From positions 19,981,291-20,045,290 of the forward strand of contig CM065301.1 in the NCBI GenBank assembly GCA_032871835.1: DNA of 64,000 nt, read 5' to 3'. Shown here piece by piece: positions 11,751 to 21,614 of the stretch. The stretch is from Dipteronia dyeriana. Taxonomy: Eukaryota; Streptophyta; Magnoliopsida; Sapindales; Sapindaceae. Under the pieces are notes generated by a model. That model was not told where the DNA came from. It did no database searches and worked only from the letters and a program-made list of their open reading frames with translations. The translations under genes were made by a program, and so were the position numbers. Position 1 is the stretch's first letter. The number at the start of each line of letters is the position of its first letter.

Positions 11751-12529
11751 CGTCTTCTGGCTCCGAATCAGCCTCCACAATCCGAATCGGCAATATTTCA
11801 ACCATTTGGGTCCAATTTCAGGTATTTCAATTTTGGAACCCTAACATTTAGGTTTATGTTTTGACCTTGAATTTGATTTTAGGGTTTTTATTTGTTGAGT
11901 TAGACCGATTTGATTTAGGGATTGATTTTAGGGATTTCAATTTCATGTATTTGGCAACCTCACATTTACTGATTTTGGATTGAGTGCTTTGTCGAATTCC
12001 CTCAACTTCATGTTATTCCAATCTTGTTGATTTTGATGATTTTTGATTTAGTGCTATGTTTATGTGTCGATTATTAGGATATTTCGGTTGGAAATGGTTC
12101 AAGTGTGTACTAAAAGAGAACACTGGCAACATGTTGTGTCAACCTGGACCTGATTGGAGTTTTCAAAGTTTGGAAACTGAGAATACAATCACAATCCGTG
12201 AAGACTGGGGAAATGCTGAGTAGCAAAAGTAATTGAAGCTAAGAAGCACGATTGGTCAGAGGTAATTGCTTGATGAATGTGTGTGATGATGCTATGTCAA
12301 TTATTTTACCTTCAAGAAATTGGTTGTTCATGTGATACATGTATGTCTTAAACTGCAGCAAAATCTTATAAAAAGTTTACATGATTGATCTGTTTCTTTA
12401 ACTGATATGTCAATTACAGTTTATGATTGATGTAAAAAGTTTGTTGTGTTGTACTCATTTAGTCTTTTGTATCCTTGCATATGAATGCAATTTTCTTTTC
12501 AACATACTGATGCATCTAGTCCATTTTTA

Positions 12530-12624
12530 TTACTTTTATAGTTTATCTTACATGATGGTTGTTATTAATGTATGTTTTTATTGATTTAGGTCCGACTTGG
12601 AGGTTTTTACTCTCAAATTCTTGG
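12530..12624 (+). pseudogene. Displaced copy of the Ulp1 active-site exon and its upstream intron end
   Basis: The 23 bases at 12602-12624 are identical to 15749-15771, which encode the VFTLKFL segment right after the catalytic Cys in the Ulp1 domain. Upstream intron-like sequence is also alike (tggttgttatta in both). Here the codons read D-L-E-V-F-T-L-K-F-L, so the Cys has been lost. It sits about 140 bp before the DUF1985 start codon, far from its proper place at the gene's end. A local duplication inside the MULE is the simplest explanation. Confidence 0.65.
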
Positions 12625-12760
12625 TGCTTTGTTTCGTTTTTGTAATTATGGTTTTTACTTTTTTTTTTCGTTATTGTATTTACTTTTACTTTCTCTTCAA
12701 GTGTTTGTATTCGTTAGTTCGTATCTGAATGTAATTTGGAATGTTTTTAGGTTGATAATC

Positions 12761-15700
12761 ATGAGTGGAAACAAATTGCTTGAATCACTCAAGATTAAAG
12801 AATGTGATCGTTTTCCTTCTCGAGTTACTGGCCATTGTAATTGGAAAAGTATAAGGCTTATTAAGTCGCATCTCACAGAAAAACAACTCAAGTTGTTTAG
12901 AGTGACATGTTTCGGTCATTTTTTAGATGTGAGCGATATGGTGTTGTCTGGGCATTTTTGCCATCACATATTGCTTAGGGAGTGTCATGTCAAAAACACC
13001 GATTATAATGCATCTTCTTTGTGGTACCATGTTGGCAACGAGTTGATACGGTTTTCCCCAGTAGAATTTTTTTTGGTTAGTGGGCTAGCTTTTGGAGAAT
13101 ATTCTGAATCCAATCTGGAGCTTTTCAAAAGAAAGAATAGTCGACTCCGTCGAATCTATTTCCAATCTAGTAAAGTCAAGGTTAAAATGATTGTGATTGG
13201 TTTAGGAATTTAGGTCCTAATAATAAGATTAGTGATAATGAGGATGTTGTGAAGTTGACGTTAATACTTTTTTTGGAGATGACGTTGGTTGGGAAGGACG
13301 ATAGGACTAGCATTCTATATTGGGCATTAGAATTAGTTGATGACTTAGATGCTTTTAATAACTTTCCACGGGGGACATTCATATACTCGAGGACATTTAA
13401 CTCCCTTTCTATTTGTCTACTTGGCCGTGATGATAAATTCAAGAATAAGTTCACTGATGATAAGTTGGAGGAGAATGTCGATGCTCCAGTTAAACGGAAA
13501 GCGAAGAGGTACAACGTTTATGGGTTTGTGACGGCCTTTCAGGTGATATGTGTTAAATGATGAAGTTTAATAAAATACATTTTAAGGAACATGCATATTT
13601 TGATACAACAACTTAAACTATCATTTTCTTTGTTTGTTTTTCTTTGTTTTTGTTTTCAGGTGTGGGCGATTGAAGCAATACCAAAATGGGTCACACTTGG
13701 ATATGCCACTAGGGTGAACAATGTCACCCCTAGAATTTTGAATTGGCAATGCACGGGAATTCCTACGTATTCAGACATTCAGAAAACCATATTTAAGTTC
13801 AAGAACGTAAGTATTGAATATGGTTGGTTCAAATAAAATTATTTTTGATTTGCTATATTTTAGGTATTACACTGTAATTTTAATTTTTGAACAAAAATAT
13901 TCAGATTACCATATACAGAACTCTTGGCCCAACTGATGAAGAAGCAAGGCAACCGTTTTGGACAAGTATGGATAAACTAAAATATGTATCACCCGATATG
14001 GATGGTTGTGTTGGTAAGGATGATGTTGATGATGATGTTGAGGATGATGCTGAGGATGATGTTGAGGATGATGTTCAGGATGACGTTGATGATGCCATGA
14101 AGGATGATATTGATGGAGATCATCCAACCAGAACACTTAAAAAAGTTGAATTCAGAGGAAAGAATAATAGACCGATTACACTTGAGCAAGTCAACAAAAG
14201 ATTGGATGTTATGCAAGCACAACAAAAATGCAATGCAAGCACAACAAAAAGCTATACAAGATCAGATGACTTCCATGCAAAATACAATAATGGATGAGAT
14301 GCAAATGGGATTTCTTGGCTTGACAGAGCTTATATGTTTGAACAAAGTGGCTGAAAAGGTATTTGTCGTTGTAAATTGTGAATTCGTCAAATTAGTAACT
14401 GGTTCTAACAAGGTTCTAACAAATGTGATTTCTATTTCATGTAGTTCAATAAACATAATACCACCGATTTCAGCCACGATGACAACAACCAAGACTATCA
14501 AAATTCGGTTCCGAAAGGTGTTAAGTCTCCTGAATTTCTTATTTTGTCTAAGACAAGTGAAGATGTTAAGCAGTTCACAAGACCACCGAAGCTGACCATA
14601 AGATTACCGAGAGATCGTAAACGGTCAGCCTTAACTGTGAGCCTGTACATTGATCCCACGGTAAAGAGGTCTCGAAAACCGAAAATACCCAAATTCGAAT
14701 GTGATAGCAAAGTGGAAGATGAAAATGTACGTTCAATGCAAGCATGGATAAGTGACAACAAGAACACTTGGTAAGTTAAATCATGTACTATTATTGTATT
14801 TCTATTTCGATATCTTCAACAAGTGTTTAATTGTTGAACCTCTACAGCATGAACACAGGTTTGGTCGAAGCAAAGCCTGCATGGTTTGAACTGTTGCTAT
14901 CTCCAAATGGGTGGTTAGAAGGAGACGTAAGTTTTACACATTATATTACAATTATTTACTCTACTTTATGCATTTTTTAGTAACACGTTTGTATCATGAC
15001 AGCATATAGAGACATTTTGTCGTTTGATGCGGCGTTGAGCATGTTACTATCATCAGATATACAAGTAGAATATTGTGTTATTGGATTACTCATTCATGGT
15101 ATGTACAAATTCTTCTCCATAACAACCCTTATCATTTCTTTTGTGGGGGTAACTTATAATATTTTTTGTAGGATAAAATTCACGGAAGGTGGTCAACTGT
15201 GACTAAAGGCAAAAAACAATTCAAGCATGAAACCTACCAATAAGACAATACAATGATAGACTATGTGATTGGAAAATCCCCTATGCATGCTTCAGAACAT
15301 TGGCGAACAATCAACAGTGTAAGTAATTTTCAAATTAATATGTTGTTAATTAAGATGTTATTCAACCTTTAATATATATTCATCTGACTGTCTCATGATG
15401 AAACAGATTTTGTTTCCTGCGAATGTGAATGGAAATCATTGGGTCGCGGTAGAGGTGGACTTAAATGAGCGGGTCATCAAAGTATATGACTCAAAGCCGG
15501 ATGCATATAACGTTGATCAAATACTAAAGTGGGCAACTTGTCTTAGAAAGATGGTGTCATCTTTATTGGTGCATGCGATGCCAGATACTTATACTGATCC
15601 ATCATCATTTACGGTCGAGAGACCCAAAGAGGGTGTACCATGTCAAGGAAATCAGTATGTCTTTGTTTATTTCTTCATGGTTATTGTTTGTCTTACGTGG

Positions 15701-15894
15701 TGGTTGTTATTACTGAATGTTATTAAGGAAATCAGTATGTCTTTGTAGGGTTTTTACTCTCAAATTCTTGGAGTACCTATGGGCAAGAAAAGAATTCGAC
15801 TTTGATGAAAATGACTGACAACTCTTTAGAGTTAAGATAGCAACAGAAATATTCCAAAATTCAAAAGAAATACCTTGTGTAAATAATGAACCTT
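12761..15894 (+). pseudogene. MULE-borne DUF1985 + Ulp1-like (C48) cysteine protease gene, degenerate
   Basis: Start ATG at 12761 follows a likely splice acceptor (tttttag, 12747-12753 region). Exon 1 encodes the DUF1985 domain (KQLKLFRVTCFGHFLDV, FSPVEFFLVSGLAFG) and is frameshifted near 13190, continuing as DWFRNLGPNNK. The next exon (13661-13808) begins VWAIEAIPKWVTLGY. An Asp-rich linker follows (about 14010-14120), then a Gln-rich part frameshifted near 14215. The last exons encode a Ulp1 peptidase: catalytic His in GNHWVAVEVD, Asp in VYDSKPD, and Cys in LCRVFTLKFLEYLW, where D and G around the Cys (normally DCG) are changed. Stops lie near 15035, 15242 and 15828. Such genes in MULEs resemble SUMO/Ub-like proteases, but their role in transposition is unknown. 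This copy is surely non-functional. Confidence 0.8.
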
Positions 15895-16227
15895 GATGTG
15901 ATTTGTGTGAACGGTGTAGAGATTGTTATGATTTGTGATTGTGATCTATACATAGAAGTGATTTATGAATGTGATTTGTGTGAACGGTGTAGAGATTGTT
16001 GTGTGGCGATTAGAAGTGTTATATTTGCAGGGATTGTATAGAAGATATGGAATTGTTGCAATTTCAAATGAAACTTTGTCAAAATTTTTACCATTACTAT
16101 CCCACATCAATAGTCATGTAATTACTAGCGGTTATTTATCAGAATATGACTGACTAACTTCATAATACATGTTCATAACACATGTTCATAACACATGTTC
16201 AAATAAAAGATAACTCAAGTACATTCC

Positions 16228-18658
16228 TTATTCAACAACATCATATGATCTACTTACCTCACCAATTTCACTAATACTTCCCATACCACTTGATGGTCTA
16301 CTTGCCTTCGGGTAGGTGCAAGTATGGCTATTGTGACCAACACGATGACAAGTGGTGCAACTCCTTTGAGTTACTTCCTCGCCAAATGACGGAATACGAT
16401 TCTTTTTAGGTCTTCCAGGACCACGACGACCTACTGGTGGGTGAACAATTTTTGATACAATATCCTCATGAACCAACCATTCACTGGGTTGTCCAACGGG
16501 ATGTATTTCTCCACTGTATACTGTAACCAGAAACACACTAGAATAATAAGGAGAACAATAATCAACAAATGAAAATCCCCGTAACCTAATGCAACCTAAT
16601 GCATGTGCACATGGAATTTGGTCGACATCAAATTCTTTACAGGTACATGTTTTTGCAATCAAATCCAAATGTCCATCTAAACCCATCTTTAACAAGGAAT
16701 GTGTAAAATGTGATAGGGTAGATCCGCATATATCGTGCTTTGTCATCCTTGACACCGATGGCTACATCTGCGGCTGTTGTCAATTGAGTTGTAAGTTTAT
16801 ATGCAGCTGTTCGTCGATCATGGAACCAATGCTGCAAAACCCCTCTGATGTAATCAATCACTCCAGTAATAGGAAATTCCTTGCATTCTTTAATTGCATT
16901 ATTCATGGCCTCTGCAATGTTGGTTGACATTATGTTGTACCTTTTTCTTGGACTGTGTGCTCGTGTCCAACTCTCAATACCAATATTCGTGACATACTGG
17001 AGCTGCTTCGGGATTAATATTTGCTAGTTGTTCCATATGTTATATGAATTGACTCTCTCGATACACCCTGGCTGCTCGTCGAAAGTATTATTTCAGTGCC
17101 TTATTTCTACCGTAGTGACCAACCATGTTCCGTTCTAAATGTACTGCACATGCACCGTGGAAGGAATTGGGAAACACTTTTTCTACACCGGTTGTGAAAC
17201 TGCTTTTTCTATCTGAAACAATAACCAAATCATCAACTTCACCCACGACTTTATGTAACATAGTTAAAAACCATTCCCAAGCTTCATTTGTCTCTGAATC
17301 ACCAACACCAAAAGCTAGAGGAAATATTTGATCATTGTCATCCATACACACAACAACAAATAAGACCCTTCTATGAGGACCTTTCAAAAGCGTCCCGTAA
17401 ATAGCAATAACCGGTCTAATCGAAGATAAAAAACCATCTATACACGCTTTTAAGCAAAAGAACATATACATGAACCTGTTAGACGAATCAGTGTGGAGGT
17501 CTGTAACAGTCCCGGGATTTGCTTGCTCTAACATGTATAAGTATGATGGTAAATTACTGTATGACTCAACCGGTGTTCCTTGAACCTCTTCTAAGGTAAT
17601 ATGTCTAGCTCGGTACCATTTGTGGTAGTTACAGGAGATGCCAAACTCTCTTTGCATGTCATGTATAATTTTCTTGGGCTTGTATAAACGATGATCACGA
17701 AATTTCTCCTGTATGTGTTCCCCTATAACTCGTGCACTTGCTTGTCTTTGATGTGGAAATCGTGCTTTTGTGGAGCTGTGTGCTGATTGTCAAATTTTCT
17801 AATCTGGAAATAATCTGAATTGTGAACCTTAGCTGCACGCAATCGCCAATTGCAATCCTTAACAATGCACCGAACTTGATATCGTGTTGTATCGGACTTG
17901 AACACCCTAGTCTGGAACCGGTTGGTAAAGGCATAACTACCTATTTGTGATTGTAGTTGTCTTTTGCTTGGAAACAATTCACCCACTTCAAGACGCATAG
18001 TAACAGGTCTGGGTGCAACTTCACCCGAATTAATAGAATAAAATGCACATGGAGGTGGAACAAGGCTCTGGACATTGGCAAACTGCTCATCATACTGATT
18101 GGGAACTCCCTTACGACTGCAATTAAACTGTGGTTCTGTTTCATCATGTTCAGGAATCTGTTGGTTACCCGTCGTACCTTGAAAACTAAAATGACGAGGA
18201 AGAGATTGTAAACCCTCTCGAATATCATCCAAATGGGAAGCCATGTTAGGTACATCCGACCTTCGAAACTCATCCATAGTGACATGGTGTAGGTTGTGAG
18301 AGGACTCTGGTGGGTTATGTTTCATTTCTGGAGATTGATGGCCGATTTCCTTAACACTAATGCAAACTAATGGGTCAACATTCTCTCGACTAAGCAACAA
18401 CTGAACATCCTCATCATCAACAATCTCAATGGGCATGCTAGGACGAAAAGTCTGTGGAAGAGTCATCATACTTACCCGATAATGATTTTTATCAATTCCG
18501 GTGACATTGTATACCTTATCTAACAATTGATCATAGTTTGAATCCCTTGAAAAAGCAAAGGCCTTCGCTCTTCGGCCTTTATACCAATACTGTCCATGAT
18601 GACTTTTCCATTCTCCACCCCAATTCAAAACCAATACACATTTTTCATCTTTAATCCT
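16228..18658 (-). pseudogene. mudrA: MULE transposase (mudrA-like), degenerate
   Basis: An apparent acceptor (ttttttcag) precedes the first coding exon at about 18658. The N-terminal part has a PB1-like segment (VLNWGGEW...YWYKGRRAK) and the MuDR DNA-binding region with WRLRAAK. A one-base frameshift near 17733 separates it from the MULE transposase core (17657-17088): IDGFLSSIRPVIAIYGTLLKG, IFPLAFGVGDSETNEAWEWF, VIVSDR and FHGACAVHL. The first catalytic Asp (usually xDGTxLKG) is Tyr here. Stops follow near 17087 and 17017, then MSTNIAEAMNNAI, a SWIM zinc finger (CTCKEFDVDQIPCAH), a GRPKKNR basic segment and a C-terminal CCHC knuckle (CTTCHRVGHNSHTC). Order and length fit a full mudrA gene, now broken. 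Confidence 0.88.
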
Positions 18659-18765
18659 GAAAAAATAATTCAACATATATTATCCATCATTAAAAAATTC
18701 TTTATTTGAAAGAACATAACATAACAAAAAACCACATGAAAAAAAAACGGACCCATTAAAAAAAT

Positions 18766-19320
18766 CATCGGGTTAGGTGACCCGACACCGGGTCAGCTAA
18801 CCCGATATTTTTTTCCATCGGGTTTGGCTGACCCGACGTCGGGTCAGCCTTACCCGACAGAAATTTGCATGAAAAAAAACCATGAAAGATTCCATCGGGT
18901 CAGGGTGACCCGATGTCGGATCAACCAAACCCGATGAAAAATTTCATCGGGTTGGGGTGACCCGACGTCGGGTCAGCCGACCCGATGAGAAATTTCATCG
19001 GGTTTGGTTGACCCGACATCGGGTCACCCTGACCCTATGGAATCTTTCATGTTTTTTTTTCATGTAAATTTCTGTCAGGTCAGGCTGACCCGATGAAATA
19101 TTTAATCGGGTTGGGATGACCCGACGTCGGGTCAGCCGACCCGATGAAAAATTTCATCGGGTTAGGCTGACCCGACGTCGGGTCACATCGGGTCAGCTTG
19201 ACCCGACAGAATTTTGCATGAAAAAAATCATGAAAATTCCATCGGGTCAGCCCAATTCGATGAAATTTTTCATCGGGTTGGCTAACCTGACGTCGGGTCA
19301 CCCCAACTCGATGAAATTTT
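18766..19320. repeat. Array of GC-rich palindromes upstream of the transposase gene
   Basis: About a dozen copies of a unit built on the perfect 18-bp palindrome TGACCCGACGTCGGGTCA and its variants, alternating with catcgggt...acccgatg arms and short AT spacers (gaaaaatttc). Perfect cores are seen near 18831, 18958, 19117 and 19168. The array sits between the transposase start (18658) and the right inverted repeat, i.e. in its promoter side. The centre GACGTC is a typical bZIP-type core. Function is inferred only. Confidence 0.8.
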
Positions 19321-19467
19321 TCATGATTTTTTTTAAAAAAACTTGGGATTAGGAGGTAAATACCAGATTAGGAAGTTGCAATGTTGTTCGGTGGATGGCT
19401 TTGTGAGTATGTTAGTAATTGTTTGTTGCAAATTGGTAAATATAGTTAATAAATTGGGTGATGTTAT

Positions 19468-19572
19468 GAATAAGGGCAATTTGGGAATTTTATGGCACTT
19501 TTGCAATTGTTTTGGATTTTAGGGTAGATTTGCAATTTGGTCCCTAAATTAGGGTAGTTTTGCTCAAAACCC
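19468..19572 (-). repeat. Right terminal inverted repeat of the MULE
   Basis: Inverted partner of 11249-11352 (ttttgcaattgttttgg, aaattagggtagttttgct). The 9-bp duplication TTTTTTAAA follows immediately at 19573-19581. Confidence 0.85.
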
Positions 19573-20070
19573 TTTTTTAAATTAATAGAAAAATCAAAGA
19601 TTTGAATTCCTATCATAAAAGTTAAGGAGAAATGTACAACAATTCTTAATCTAAAAAGTGGTTTTACATTTAGATTCTTATTCTAAAAATAATATTATTT
19701 TTATCCTAATAAGTCCTTAAATCTTATTTTTTTTTTCTTTTTTTAAAAAAATCTCAAACTTTTTAGGTCGAATAATTAATTTTCCCCCAATACACATCCT
19801 GTCGAGACAAATTTTTTTAGGCCATAAAAGTTTTATCACTTTTGCACTTTTTTGGGACAAATATTTTTTTTTGTCCTCATGTACATTCTATTGGGACAAA
19901 TATTTTTCGTCCCAAAAGTCTCTTCAAGTTTGTCATTTTTAGGGACGAATAATTTGGTTGGTCCCAATAGATGTTCTATTGGGATGAATTTTTTCGTCCC
20001 TAAAAGTTTATTCAGGTTAATAGACATTCTATTAGGATAAATTTTCATATAGTCCATTTTTCTTGTAGTA

Positions 20071-20480
20071 TATACTTGGTTTCATTTATTTTCTACATTG
20101 TTAGAACATTATCCTACAAAACTTGCAACTTATGTCAACCATGTTTTCTCTTTAGTAGGCCAACTAGACATTGTTACAGTGACTAATTTCATTACCGATA
20201 AATTTAAAAGTTGGAAAACGGTTAGCGATGTCAACAATCGTGCGTTTTTAACTGATACAGGGAAAGACCATAATCATTCTATCACACATGAGACTAAACA
20301 TATTATATTTGGATTTTTAATAACTTAGTTTTTAAATATTAATAAATTTTCCTTGCCCCTGAAGCTAAATTAATCCTGGTTTCGCCTATATATATGGGTT
20401 ATTAAATCAAACAATGATAGTATAGGGGTAATTACACTTTATTCCCTGAGGTTTCAGAAAACATTATTTATTTTTGCAAC
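20071..20480. other. Region without a supported gene
   Basis: A 76-codon open frame (20098-20328) has no family I recognise and no start context or introns that would make it convincing. The word attacactttattccctgagg (20430s) resembles the ends of plant MULE/gene-flank repeats. Nothing else is supportable here. Confidence 0.3.
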
Positions 20481-21413
20481 TGTTAATGAACAAATGTCAC
20501 TACGCGGAAGCGTTGCCGGATAGAATTAATACAAACAAACAATATCAAAAGAGAAATAAAAATAAAAAGGAAGAAATTATCAATTCAATCACATACAGCA
20601 CAAGAAGATTTTATATGGAAATCCCAAATCGGGAAAAAACCATGACCGTAAAGACGATAAGAGATCAATCCACAATAAAGAAAATTGTTACAACTTCACT
20701 CAAGATTCTCTCTCTAAAATACCCTAAACCCAATTACATCAATGCTCTCTTTGAGATCTCTATAATATCTGTTAATTTGCTCCACACAATAGTCTAACTA
20801 TTATGGTTTATTTATATGAATCATAGGGTTTTTAAGACAAAAGAAAATCCTACTCCTATACATACAAGAATTATTTGTTCCACATAAATAATATTTCCTA
20901 TTTATGACAAGTCTTCTTGTTAAGGAGAAATCATTTTTCTTCAACTACATGACTTTTCTATTCTTTATGAAGACACTTTTTATCGTTTTCCGATAAGCAT
21001 AAGAACTTCCAGAAGAAAAACCTTTTATATTTTCGTGCAACATTTCTAATATGGGTAAAATTCGCTATTACTGCGGTTTGGGTTGCGGTTGGCCACCCTC
21101 ACCTTACACCACAGAACATCACTAAAGTCCACCGCTCAGAATACCACGGTTGGTGACTTTACCTCCGCCGCGGTCTACACTACGTTGATCTCACTGGAGT
21201 TTACTGTTCCCTATGCCACGGTCTATGGGCCTTGTCCGCACCATAGTTCATGCCGCGGTTCCTTCTAGAATTCGTTTCTTCAATTCTTCTTTGGTCTTCA
21301 AGCCTCTCTCAAACACAATCTCCTACTTCCAAACGATTTCCACGTCTCCAGGAAGTCTCCGCATTGGTTGAATCTCATTTGGTAATCATTGGGAATACGA
21401 GCCATATCCAACA
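20481..21413 (-). mobile_element. Solo LTR, same family as 15-1013
   Basis: Starts TGTTAATG and ends CCAACA. It is flanked by GCAAC (20476-20480) and GCAAG (21414-21418), a 4-of-5 match expected of an aged 5-bp duplication. It shares with 15-1013 the segment aaatcccaaatcgggaaaa and most of 20800-21400. No internal region or primer site is attached on either side, so unequal recombination has left one LTR. It lies just downstream of the P450 gene's 3' end. Confidence 0.75.
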
Positions 21414-21540
21414 GCAAGACATATAGATATTAGTTTTGTAATGCTTATGTTAAGTTTTGGCTTTATATGTGAGAGTTCTCTAACAATAGGCAATTAAATT
21501 AACATCAATATATATCTAGATACACAAAGGGAAACACAAT

Positions 21541-21546
21541 TTTATT
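21541..21546 (-). promoter_or_regulatory. Candidate polyadenylation signal for the P450 gene
   Basis: AATAAA on the minus strand, about 70 bases after the stop codon. Confidence 0.5.
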
Positions 21547-21614
21547 TGAATAATCTCAAATATTATAACACCGATCACTTAACATGGAGTTGGTGCAATT
21601 TGACACTCGTGATT

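Larger units (their letters stand above)
11249..19572. mobile_element. Complete 8.3-kb Mutator-like element with Ulp1-type gene and mudrA (Kaonashi type), inactivated
   Basis: Terminal inverted repeats of about 100 bp (11249-11352 and 19468-19572) share long identical words such as agcaaaactaccctaattt. They are bounded by a perfect 9-bp target duplication TTTTTTAAA (11240-11248 and 19573-19581). Inside, a DUF1985 to Ulp1 protease gene (plus strand, about 12761-15894) converges on a transposase gene (minus strand, 16228-18658). This pairing is known for the Ulp1-carrying MULEs of plants called Kaonashi. Both genes carry stops and frameshifts, so this copy cannot move on its own. The intact termini and duplication suggest a fairly recent insertion. 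Confidence 0.9.
10614..20070. mobile_element. Degenerate non-autonomous CACTA-like element split by the MULE
   Basis: The left end (10614) reads tcCTACAAGAAAAA and the right end (20070) is the inverted TTTTTCTTGTAGta. These are one or two bases away from the CACTACAAGAAAA terminus of plant CACTA elements. TAT flanks both ends (10611-10613 and 20071-20073), as expected for a 3-bp duplication. Subterminal words such as gggacaaat, ttcgtccc and gggacgaat recur at 19856-20040, with a relative at 10806. Without the inserted MULE only about 1.1 kb remains and has no gene. The termini are imperfect, so this is a moderate call. Confidence 0.45.

Noticed and set aside
13906..14136. His-rich frame on the minus strand
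   Set aside because: It is the complement of the Asp-rich linker of the DUF1985/Ulp1 pseudogene (GATGAT repeats), not a gene.
20098..20328. 76-codon open frame as a gene
   Set aside because: No domain, no homology I can recall, no splice or promoter context.
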